The notes under the pieces: model-generated | Database searches by the model: none | The model's input: the letters and a program-made list of their open reading frames with translations, nothing else | What the model was told of the DNA's origin: nothing | Shown here: positions 1-5,933 of the stretch, one piece after another | How the letters are laid out: every line of letters begins with the position of its first letter | Numbering within the stretch: position 1 is the first letter of the stretch | Program-made: the position numbers and the translations under genes | From: Rhizobium leguminosarum | Lineage (GTDB): Bacteria; Pseudomonadota; Alphaproteobacteria; Rhizobiales; Rhizobiaceae | Assembly: GCF_001652265.1 (NCBI RefSeq) | Contig: NZ_LWBS01000028.1 | Location: 1 to 6,581 of the forward strand | Direction of reading: 5' to 3' | Length of the DNA: 6,581 nt

Positions 1-353
1 CACCTTCCCGTCAACGATCAAAACGTCGGTTGATGATGGGCTTCTACATCCGGACCCCGTCCACTATGTCACCAAGCACCTCCAGCAAGGCATCGAAAGT
101 GACCATTTCCGGGTAAAGAAGAACATGCCAAAAATCGGTGGCTTCCAATCTTTCAACACGGCGCGGCGAACCATCGCGGGTTTCGAGGCGATGCTGTGGC
201 TGAGGAAAGGCTTCGGCCTCTCGGGCAGTTGGACCATCAACGATCAGAACGATCTGCTTGCGCGCCTCTTCGGACTGCAGAAAGTTAACAAAGCATGAAA
301 CTGAAGATGCTCAAGGGATAATCGCGCGCTCCGAAAATGTTTGCGACAGGCCC
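1..353 (+). mobile_element. Right-hand end of an IS6-family insertion sequence (left arm of the inverted pair)
   Basis: This is the 3' part of an IS6-type element, cut by the window edge. It holds the transposase C-terminus (2-298) and about 55 bp of non-coding end. Read inward from 353, the terminus is GGGCCTGTCGCAAACATTTT, which resembles the GGC...TGTTGCAAA ends of IS6/IS26-type elements. The boundary at 353 is where identity with the mirrored copy at 6229-6581 stops: 354 no longer pairs with 6228. The only mismatch between the arms is at 348/6234. I see no 8-bp duplication between the two inner flanks, but the outer flanks that would be needed for a target-site test lie outside the window. 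Confidence 0.85.
2..298 (+). CDS. IS6-family transposase, C-terminal 98 residues (5' end outside window)
   Basis: This is the C-terminal part of a DDE transposase that cuts and joins the ends of its own IS. The frame enters open at base 2 and stops at TGA 296-298. The fragment carries the third catalytic acid in GIESDHFRVKK (E32 of the fragment, with K39 seven residues later, the E-x6-K pattern of DDE enzymes). It then has the family-typical GGFQSFNTARRTIAGFEAM stretch and the ending GLQKVNKA. The first two catalytic Asp residues and the N-terminal helix-turn-helix are not in the window, so I cannot say whether the full gene is intact. It points inward, opposite to the copy at the other end, and its visible sequence is the same. 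Confidence 0.88.
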   Translation, partial: TFPSTIKTSVDDGLLHPDPVHYVTKHLQQGIESDHFRVKKNMPKIGGFQSFNTARRTIAGFEAMLWLRKGFGLSGSWTINDQNDLLARLFGLQKVNKA

Positions 354-366
354 TCGTCGTCACCTT

Positions 367-382
367 TGTCGGCTTCGCGACA
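367..382 (+). promoter_or_regulatory. NifA upstream activating sequence (TGT-N10-ACA)
   Basis: TGT (367-369) and ACA (380-382) are separated by exactly 10 bases, the consensus NifA-binding site of nif and fix promoters. It lies about 97 bp upstream of the -24 element at 470, or roughly 120 bp upstream of the expected start site, the usual distance for NifA acting through DNA looping. The match by itself could be chance. The sigma-54-type element and nifH start codons downstream, at the right spacing, make it convincing. The IS end lies only 13 bp further upstream, so the insertion spared the site. Confidence 0.75.
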
Positions 383-469
383 TGCATTCGTCTTCGCCCA
401 ATCCCGTATTTTCCGCCCACATAGCTGGAATCGCAGCAAATAATTATTGGTCAGCTCAATCGGCCTGCC

Positions 470-485
470 TGGCACGAATCTTGAG
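470..485 (+). promoter_or_regulatory. Sigma-54 (-24/-12) nifH-type promoter, with altered -12 element
   Basis: TGGCAC at 470-475 matches the -24 consensus, and TTGA at 481-484 sits at the right spacing for the -12 element TTGC. The near-invariant pair is GG-N10-GC. Here GG (471-472) is present but the second dinucleotide is GA (483-484). Transcription would start near 496 and give a leader of about 75 nt before the nifH ATG at 570. The C-to-A change in the -12 dinucleotide would be expected to weaken or abolish promoter activity, so this may be a decayed copy of a working promoter. Confidence 0.65.
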
Positions 486-524
486 AGCTATTGCGAGTCA
501 GCGGGACGGCCTCCGCATCCGCGT

Positions 525-539
525 TGCGGTATAACCGCA
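525..539 (+). repeat. Small perfect hairpin in the nifH leader
   Basis: TGCGGT-ATA-ACCGCA is a perfect inverted repeat with 6-bp arms and a 3-base loop, lying between the sigma-54 element and the nifH ribosome binding site. It would fold in the leader RNA. It has no U-run after it, so it is not a terminator. Whether it has any role, for example in mRNA stability, cannot be told from the sequence. Confidence 0.4.
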
Positions 540-569
540 TTGCTTCGAACACATGAAGGAACGCCAAGC

Positions 570-626
570 ATGGCAGCGCTGCGTCAGATCGCATTCTATG
601 GAAAGGGCGGAATTGGCAAGTCCACA
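570..626 (+). pseudogene. nifH: nifH 5' fragment: first 19 codons of nitrogenase iron protein
   Basis: The ATG at 570 follows a GAAGGA ribosome binding site (555-560, spacing 9). The first 19 codons read MAALRQIAFYGKGGIGKST, the N-terminus of rhizobial NifH (dinitrogenase reductase, the ATP-dependent electron donor to the MoFe protein). The stretch ends with the Walker A/P-loop (residues 11-19). A normal NifH is close to 300 residues and continues with a second Thr. Here similarity stops after codon 19 (base 626) and the frame runs on, as unrelated sequence antisense to the thioesterase, to a stop at 930-932. This is a promoter-plus-start fragment and cannot make a functional iron protein. 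Reiterated nifH 5' regions are known from rhizobial symbiotic plasmids, for example Rhizobium leguminosarum bv. trifolii and the extra nif-type promoters of Sinorhizobium meliloti. The MAAL start fits those genera. Confidence 0.88.
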
Positions 627-656
627 AAATTGTCTCCGGCGCGGAAGCCGTCGCGA

Positions 657-857
657 TCATCCGTTCGGGCGATACACCTGCATGAGGCCAATCCCTATCG
701 CTCCCAATCGCGTGACAAGGGCGCCATGTCCTCCGTGCGGCAGCAACCAGCTGTGAAAAGTGGGATCGAACCACGCGAAGTAATTGGGATAAAACACGAT
801 TCCGGCTGCGTCGCAGTCCCCAAATTTGACCTTCTGGGACAAATTAGCTTGGTTCAT
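657..857 (-). pseudogene. 4-hydroxybenzoyl-CoA thioesterase-like protein (hotdog fold), 3'-truncated
   Basis: The 66-residue frame has the hallmark N-terminal half of 4HBT-family acyl-CoA thioesterases. It reads VKFGDCDAAGIVFYPNYFAWFD (in two parts: VKFGDCDAAG, residues 10-19, then IVFYPNYFAWFD), with D16 matching the catalytic Asp of the DCDPAGIVFYPN motif. Similarity appears to end near LGAIGIGLMQV. A stop follows after YRPNG, whereas the family is about 130-150 residues, so the second half is missing. About 30 bases beyond the stop comes the nifH fragment, so the gene was cut by that junction. I start it at the ATG (857-855). A TTG four codons upstream (869) is less likely. It is divergent from the hydroxylase-ligase gene at 917, and hydrolysis of the hydroxylated aryl-CoA made there is the natural role for an intact version. 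The exact aryl-CoA substrate is inference. Confidence 0.8.
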
Positions 858-877
858 TGTTTTGGACAACGTACTAT
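849..877 (+). promoter_or_regulatory. Possible sigma-70-type promoter for the hydroxylase-ligase gene
   Basis: TTGGTT (849-854) and TACTAT (872-877) are 17 bases apart, a fair but not strong -35/-10 pair that overlaps the start of the divergent thioesterase. A short interrupted palindrome TTGT-N5-ACAA (857-869) sits between the two elements and could be an operator. No regulator gene is in the window. On the opposite strand a perfect TTGACA (897-892) lacks a good -10. This is a weak, pattern-only call. Confidence 0.25.
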
Positions 878-916
878 GCCCTGTCTCACATTGTCAAAGC
901 CCCCTGCGAGGAGAAT

Positions 917-3658
917 ATGGGACTTTCAATGATCGAGATCCTTGGTGGTGGACCTGCTGGGCTCTACACCGGAATTCTTTTGCGGCGTCTGCTGCCGCAT
1001 ATCAGGGTTCGGATCAGCGAACAAAATCCGCAGGGAGCGACTTTCGGTTTCGGTGTTGTTTTTTCAGATCAGGCGCTGGATTTCCTGAAGGCGGACGATC
1101 CAGAAACGCATAGCCTAGTCACGCCGCATATGGAGAGCTGGCAGAACATGACCCTCAACCTGCCCAAGGGCAGCGTTGCCTTAGACGGGGTCGGTTTTTC
1201 CGCTATCGGTCGCCTGGAACTGATCGAGATCCTGCGTAAGCGAGCAGCAGCGCTTGGTGTCGAGTTTCGCTTTTCCCACATCGTCGAGTCGCTCGACGAA
1301 CTCAAAGCGGATCTGATCGTCGGCGCGGACGGGGTGAATTCCCTCGTGCGACGGACCCTTGGATCAGAATTTGCGCCGCATTTGGAGGTTCTTGGCAATC
1401 ACTTCGCGTGGTTCGGCACGACCCGTCCGTTCGACACCCTGACCCAGAGCTTCGTCGAGACGGAAAATGGCGCACTCAATGCGCATCACTACCGCTTTTC
1501 GCCGGATCGCAGCACATTCATCGTCGAATGCGACGACGACACCTTCAAAGCTTGGGATTTCAATGCCCTCGGTGAAGAAGGAAGTGCTCGGCTCTGCGGG
1601 GAGATTTTCCGTGATGTTCTCCAAGGCGCCCCGCTGATCACCAACAAGTCGATGTGGCGGCAGTTCCCCCGTCTATGGTGCGACAAATGGGTAGCGGGGC
1701 GGCATGTGCTGTTGGGCGACGCCGCGCATACGGCGCATTTTTCAATCGGTTCGGGCACGCGTTTAGCGATGGAGGATGCCATCGCCCTGGTCAGCGCTCT
1801 CGCGGCCCATGAGGACGTGGACGCAGCGCTAGCAGCCTATCAAGCGGAGAGGTCCCCCATTGCGAGGAAAATTGTCAACGCCGCGAATACATCTGCGAAC
1901 TGGTATGACGGCTTTGCTTCGAAGATGAGGATGGAGCCCCTGGATTTCGCCTTCGACTACATGACACGTTCGGGCCGGGTGGACATGGACCGACTGCGCA
2001 AAATCACGCCGCAATTCATGGCCCGCTATGACGCATCGAAGGCGAGTGAGGGGCAAAAGATCAGCGATCCGGTTGGCGACGACGTTCCGGGAGCGGTCGA
2101 AATCGGCTTCGACAAGACAGCACATCCGAACTGCTCGTCTATTCTGTGGGACAATCTCGCCCGCAATCCCGACAAGCTCGCTGTGATCGGTCCCCTGGGA
2201 TCGCTGACTTATGCGGAGCTTGTGGCCGAGGCCTCGCGCTGGGGGAATGCCTTCATCGCCGCTGGTCTGCAGCGTGGGGAGCGCATCCCTTTCTTCCTCG
2301 ATGACACGCCCGCCTGTCCGGCAGCTTTCTTTGGGGCCGTGCGGGCAGGTTTTGTCCCCGTTCTTTTGAACATTCAGACGACGCCCGATACGCTTAACTT
2401 TTACCTTAAGGACACCGGAGCCCGAATCGCGCTCTGCGAGGCGGCGTTGGCGGACAAATTCGGGGCGGAGGTTCTCGATGGGACAGCTGTCGCTCAGGTG
2501 GTGACTGTCAACGGAGTGGCTGACGGCACAGAGAGGATTGCTGCGGCTACCTTTCTGAACGGCCAGCCGGATGAATTGCCCTGCGCCGATACGGGTCCGG
2601 ACGATATGGCCTTCTGGATGTATTCCTCAGGCTCTACGGGCCGTCCGAAGGGCATTGTCCATCTCCACCATGATATGGCCTATACTCAAGCGTCGTTCGG
2701 AAAACATGTCCTTAAATTGAAAAAGGAAGATATCTGTTTTTCGGCGCCGAAGATTTATTTCGCCTACGGGTTCGGGAACTCGTTTACTTTCCCCTTCTCA
2801 ATTGGCGCAACGACGTTGCTGATGGGCGGGCAACCGTTGCCTGAGGCCGTGCTGGACATGGTCGAAACGTTCAAACCAACCGTGCTGTTTGGGTTGCCGA
2901 CCCTCTACACTGCTCTGGTTCGCGCGAATTCAGCCAAGACAAGGGATCTCTCGTCGCTGCGGCAATCGATGTCGGCGGCCGAAATCCTCTCGGAAGACGT
3001 CTACAATGCCTGGAAACATCTTACCGGGCACGGTCCGACCGAAGGGCTGGGCTCGACCGAGCTTTTACACATCTATCTTTCCAACCAACTCGACGATCAC
3101 CGTATCGGTGCCGCCGGCGCGCGCGTTCCGGGCTACGAAATCAGGCTCGTCACGCCAGATGGTGAGCCGGTCGAACCGGGCGAGGAGGGCGCAATGCTCA
3201 TCCGCGGTCATTCTTCCGCGCCTTGCTATTGGAACCGCGCCGACAAGACGAGCGAGACGATGCGTGGAGACTGGATTGCCACCGGAGACCGTTTCGTCGA
3301 GCGGGATGGTTATTATTACTTTCTGGGTCGCACCGACGATTTGATCAAGGTCTCCGGGCAATGGGTCTGGCCGATGGAGGTTGAACGCTGCCTCAACGAA
3401 CATCCCGACGTGCATGAGTGCGCCGTCCTCGCACATGAATTGGAGGATCGCCGTATGACATTGCGGGCCGTGGTGAAATTGCGCGATGGCGCGGTGCATG
3501 GCGATGCGCAAACCCGCATCCTGCGCGACTACGTGAAATCGACTCTGATGCCCTACAAATACCCACGCATCATTCAGTATGTCGCCGAACTGCCGAAGAC
3601 CGGAACAGGCAAGATCGACAGGCAATCATTGTTAAAATTGCCGGTCCCCGTGGATTGA
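917..3658 (+). CDS. Fused FAD-dependent aromatic-CoA hydroxylase and benzoate-CoA-ligase-type enzyme (913 aa)
   Basis: This single frame carries two catalytic modules. Residues 1 to about 375 form a group A flavin monooxygenase like the hydroxylase half of anthraniloyl-CoA monooxygenase and salicylyl-CoA 5-hydroxylase. The nucleotide-binding GGGPAG lies at 10-15, the GADG motif at 136-139 and the FAD-binding GDAAH at 267-271. A linker of about 25 residues leads to an ANL-superfamily CoA ligase (about 400-913). The ligase has YSSGSTGRPKG at 569-579, the benzoate-CoA-ligase-like GSTELLHIYLSN, GRTDDLIKVSGQWV, and a C-terminal PKTGTGK with the catalytic Lys at 899. Its length is near full for the family. 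Inferred reactions are aromatic acid + CoA + ATP to aryl-CoA, then NAD(P)H/O2 ring hydroxylation of the thioester, in the cytoplasm. Salicylate, 3- or 4-hydroxybenzoate and anthranilate are all possible substrates. The old-yellow-enzyme domain that follows the hydroxylase in anthraniloyl-CoA monooxygenase is absent. The ATG at 917 has GAGGAG only 3 bases upstream. ATG 929 (second Met, spacing 15) is the alternative start. Confidence 0.85.
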   Translation: MGLSMIEILGGGPAGLYTGILLRRLLPHIRVRISEQNPQGATFGFGVVFSDQALDFLKADDPETHSLVTPHMESWQNMTLNLPKGSVALDGVGFSAIGRLELIEILRKRAAALGVEFRFSHIVESLDELKADLIVGADGVNSLVRRTLGSEFAPHLEVLGNHFAWFGTTRPFDTLTQSFVETENGALNAHHYRFSPDRSTFIVECDDDTFKAWDFNALGEEGSARLCGEIFRDVLQGAPLITNKSMWRQFPRLWCDKWVAGRHVLLGDAAHTAHFSIGSGTRLAMEDAIALVSALAAHEDVDAALAAYQAERSPIARKIVNAANTSANWYDGFASKMRMEPLDFAFDYMTRSGRVDMDRLRKITPQFMARYDASKASEGQKISDPVGDDVPGAVEIGFDKTAHPNCSSILWDNLARNPDKLAVIGPLGSLTYAELVAEASRWGNAFIAAGLQRGERIPFFLDDTPACPAAFFGAVRAGFVPVLLNIQTTPDTLNFYLKDTGARIALCEAALADKFGAEVLDGTAVAQVVTVNGVADGTERIAAATFLNGQPDELPCADTGPDDMAFWMYSSGSTGRPKGIVHLHHDMAYTQASFGKHVLKLKKEDICFSAPKIYFAYGFGNSFTFPFSIGATTLLMGGQPLPEAVLDMVETFKPTVLFGLPTLYTALVRANSAKTRDLSSLRQSMSAAEILSEDVYNAWKHLTGHGPTEGLGSTELLHIYLSNQLDDHRIGAAGARVPGYEIRLVTPDGEPVEPGEEGAMLIRGHSSAPCYWNRADKTSETMRGDWIATGDRFVERDGYYYFLGRTDDLIKVSGQWVWPMEVERCLNEHPDVHECAVLAHELEDRRMTLRAVVKLRDGAVHGDAQTRILRDYVKSTLMPYKYPRIIQYVAELPKTGTGKIDRQSLLKLPVPVD

Positions 3659-3679
3659 ACGGCCCGCGGCCCGCGCGGT

Positions 3680-3954
3680 TTAGTACGGCTCGGCTGTTGT
3701 GCGATCTCCCATCTGAATGCGAAGAGGAACAGTGATTTTATGTCTTATGTTTTCTGGCGTTGGTGCACGGATGTGGAACTGAACGGATGGGGCAAGGTGA
3801 CGAAGGGCGGTGAGCAGCGTGTCGGCGACCTCGCTCCCGACCACCGTGTCGAGCGTGTCGAGAGTTCCGCCAGGCCCGCTCCCAAAAGATCGAAGCGGGA
3901 AAAGGCCGTCAATTCGACAGAAAGGTCGAGAAATGCATCGAAACGGCTGCTCAT
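3680..3954 (-). pseudogene. Small gene after the ferritin-like gene, frameshifted; possible dehydrogenase small subunit
   Basis: Its ATG (3954-3952) overlaps the ferritin-like stop as ATGA, a sign of translational coupling. The first frame gives MSSRFDAFLDLSVELTAFSR and FDLLGAGLAE (about 30 residues), then degenerates into Arg/Ser/Thr-rich sequence. Moving to another frame between about 3882 and 3865 restores a sensible protein, TLDTLDTVVGSEVADTLLTA, running to a TAA at 3682-3680. That gives a frame-corrected total of about 91 residues. The pattern of an FLxLS start, a GxG turn and a VVG-LLTA helix recalls the small subunits that accompany GMC-type FAD dehydrogenases (sorbitol or gluconate dehydrogenase type), which suits the GMC gene upstream, but I am not sure of this family. 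The last part (after about PSVQFH) may be foreign sequence past a junction. A 9-bp tandem repeat (3845-3862) lies just downstream of the shift. Confidence 0.5.
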
Positions 3955-5069
3955 GCGATCAGCTCCGCCTGCCCGGTGACAGCTGCCTGTTTGGCACTGT
4001 GGGGAATCTCGTAGGTGGGGCTGCTGTACTTACCGGGATGGCCCGGCAGGGGATTGCGGATCAGCTCAACGATTATATTGCGGAATTCGAACATGATCGG
4101 AACGGCTTCCAGCAGCAAGCTCGGCTGGCCATTATAGGCACGCGTCAAAAGCTCCAGAAACTCGCCATAACATGTATTGAAGTCGGTCGCCGCCTCACGC
4201 AATTCCGAGCCTTCGGATAATTCCGCCACCTTGAGGTTCGGTTTGATGGGATAAGCTCCTTCCCAGTCGACCTGCAAATGCGGACCCGTGGGGTGGTCGG
4301 GCTGATCACCTTTCCGGTAATAGCGGCCTTTGACCAGTTCATCGAAACGATAGTAATGGGCCAGTTCGTGCTCGTCATCGTCGTAGATACCGCCACCGTC
4401 ACCTTCGCCCTGTTCCATGATCAGCTCGATGGCTTCCAAGGCGCTTTTGAGATCGGTCACGGGAAACAGTTCGCCGCCGCCGGAGTAATAATATTCCGAG
4501 GTGATCTGGCGCGAACTGTCGCCGGTAAAGATGGTTGTGCCCGCCCCATGCGCTTCGGCCTCCAGGTATTTGATGCCTTCCGCGATGGTCGCGTAGAACT
4601 CGCCGATACTGAAGAAATGGAGATCTTCGTGCCTCGGATCACTGCCAAGCGCTGTGATATGCGGGGAGTTTTTGCGTTGTATCAGGCCCTTGCCAGCGAG
4701 ATGTTCGGGGCGCCGGGCCGGCCGCTCGATTTTCAAGAATGTCGCCAGCGCTTCACGGCTGAAAGCCTGTATGCTGACCTTAAAGTCGGTCTCGCCGTCA
4801 GGGAGCGAGGCGGGATAGTTAACCGCGAAATCTGGCCTAGTAAGATCCGGCGTGCCACCGATGGCATTGAGGATATTGGCCGCAATGGTCAAATCCAGCA
4901 TTTCTTCCACGACGATCACGCGAAGAACTTGCGCCGCATCCCGGTTTACACCGGGCTTAATCGAGTAAAGTGCCGTCAGATACGGCGGAATCGTCGCATG
5001 TTCGAGCTGCATCGCACGGTGGAGAAACTCTTTCAGCTCATCGAGCGTCTTAATGCCATAAGGATCCAT
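3951..5069 (-). CDS. Ferritin-like domain protein of the VioB/RebD-associated (iminophenyl-pyruvate dimer synthase-like) family
   Basis: This 372-residue frame is intact. Its opening helix carries LEHATIPPYLTALYSI (E23, H24), typical of the ferritin-like domain found in VioB and RebD and in many stand-alone bacterial proteins. VEEMLDLTIAANILNAIGG (E55/E56) is the second helix, IGEFYATIAEGI (E157, E164) the third, and HELAHYYRF (E235, H238) the fourth. These supply the carboxylate and His ligands of a likely di-iron or haem-iron site. The expected ExxH in helix two reads E56-M-L-D59. VioB and RebD use this fold in amino-acid-derived imine coupling, but most stand-alone members have no known reaction, so no substrate is assigned. 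No signal peptide is visible. I chose ATG 5069 (AAGGAG, spacing 7) over TTG 5075, which lies one base from that site. The gene sits between a GMC oxidoreductase and a small coupled gene, suggesting one redox operon. Confidence 0.82.
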   Translation of the reverse strand: MDPYGIKTLDELKEFLHRAMQLEHATIPPYLTALYSIKPGVNRDAAQVLRVIVVEEMLDLTIAANILNAIGGTPDLTRPDFAVNYPASLPDGETDFKVSIQAFSREALATFLKIERPARRPEHLAGKGLIQRKNSPHITALGSDPRHEDLHFFSIGEFYATIAEGIKYLEAEAHGAGTTIFTGDSSRQITSEYYYSGGGELFPVTDLKSALEAIELIMEQGEGDGGGIYDDDEHELAHYYRFDELVKGRYYRKGDQPDHPTGPHLQVDWEGAYPIKPNLKVAELSEGSELREAATDFNTCYGEFLELLTRAYNGQPSLLLEAVPIMFEFRNIIVELIRNPLPGHPGKYSSPTYEIPHSAKQAAVTGQAELIA

Positions 5070-5168
5070 CCTCAAGCTCCTTGGAATATAGTTAGGTGCA
5101 CAGTCCGGCTTCGTGTCGCTTGCGTCGAGTTCCGCAGTTCGTTCCGCGTATCGGATATTGGTCTTTGT

Positions 5169-5902
5169 TCAGTGCAGATATTTCAGAATGTCGCGACCGC
5201 TTCGGAAGCACATGGCGGCCAGCGTCAAGGTGACATTGGCTGTGCCGATCGTCGGCATACTGCCGCCACCCACGAGGTAGAGGTTTTCGTGGTCCCAGCT
5301 GCGCTGGTTCTTGTCCACGACGGAATTGGTCTTCGTCGTTCCCATGATGTGGGTGCCGGCCAGATGATTGCCGCCGCGGATCGCATAGCCTTGCCCCTCA
5401 TAGGCCACATAGCCGAAATCGCTGGGGTCGTAATGGGTATGATCCTGCGCGCCCAGACGCGTAAAGACGGTGCGCGCAAACTGGCGGCCATAGGCGGCAT
5501 CCTTCATGGTATATTCCGGAACCGTGAACGACAGGATGGGCCGCATATTGCCGCATAAGGTCCGGATTGAACGATATAGGTCGAGCTATCGGTTTCCCCC
5601 GCCTGCAGCTTGCGAAGCTGCGTGCTGCGGGGCATGGCCGCGTTCGCATTCAGCGGAAAGGGCGACTGGTTATCCTTGGTGGCTGCCGAATAGAAGGTCG
5701 TCAGCAGATCGTTATAGCCTGCCAAAGAGCTATTGGCACCGGTTCCGGCTTCAAGCACAAGGACACGCTTGCCAGCTCCTGCAGCCTGCTTGGCAATTAT
5801 AGCTCCGGAAATGCCGGAGCCAACGACGACGATATCGTAGTCGCCAGACGCTGCGACAGACTTGGAATCCGCCTTCAGCGCTGATTCGAGTGGGAAAAGC
5901 AC
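5169..5902 (-). pseudogene. GMC-family FAD oxidoreductase with large internal deletion and frameshift
   Basis: The N-terminal part starts at GTG 5902 behind a strong GGAGG (spacing 6). It has the FAD-binding DYDIVVVGSGISG (GxGxxG at 28-33) and RVLVLEAG with E51 for the ribose, and continues to TYIVQSGPY. Near 5550-5560 it runs into a different frame. That frame gives the C-terminal part GNMRPILSFTVPEYTMK, then GGNHLAGTHIMGT (active-site His region) and LVGGGSMPTIGTANVTLTLA (partner Asn region), down to the stop at 5171-5169. About 115 N-terminal and 130 C-terminal residues remain, where family members usually have 500-600, so most of the middle (the rest of the FAD domain and the substrate domain) is gone. 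The two pieces are out of frame, so no working enzyme is expected. GMC enzymes oxidise alcohols or sugars with FAD. Pairing with the ferritin-like gene 99 bp downstream suggests the intact parent operon contained both. Confidence 0.85.
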
Positions 5903-5933
5903 TTTGATCCTCCATCATTCCCGCAAAGCCGCA

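Noticed and set aside
869..897. Perfect TTGACA on the minus strand as the thioesterase promoter
   Set aside because: No acceptable -10 is found at 15-18 bp spacing, and the implied start would lie at or inside the thioesterase start codon.
857..916. TTG start at 857 for the hydroxylase-ligase (20 extra residues)
   Set aside because: The extra residues do not look like a flavoprotein N-terminus, they overlap the thioesterase start, and no ribosome binding site precedes TTG. The Rossmann GGGPAG motif already lies at the usual distance from ATG 917 or 929.
570..932. Complete 120-residue protein starting with the NifH N-terminus
   Set aside because: Only the first 19 residues are NifH. The rest is antisense to the thioesterase and protein-poor in character, so it is described as a nifH fragment and not a novel ATPase.
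3065..3625. 186-codon minus-strand open frame inside the ligase domain
   Set aside because: It is a mirror frame of a well-supported CoA ligase coding region, with no recognisable family and no ribosome binding context.
3659..3680. GC-rich repeat after the hydroxylase-ligase stop as a rho-independent terminator
   Set aside because: The pairing is limited to a short CGCG-GCC-CGCG core with mismatched flanks and no T-run follows, so I do not call a terminator.
3740..3979. 79-codon plus-strand open frame between the two gene blocks
   Set aside because: The opposite strand has a better candidate starting at an ATGA overlap with the ferritin-like gene. The plus frame is basic, low-complexity sequence without a ribosome binding site.
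4278..5558. 426-codon plus-strand open frame
   Set aside because: It lies antisense to the ferritin-like and GMC genes, both supported by clear motifs and ribosome binding sites. It spans the gap between them and its own sequence shows no recognisable domain.
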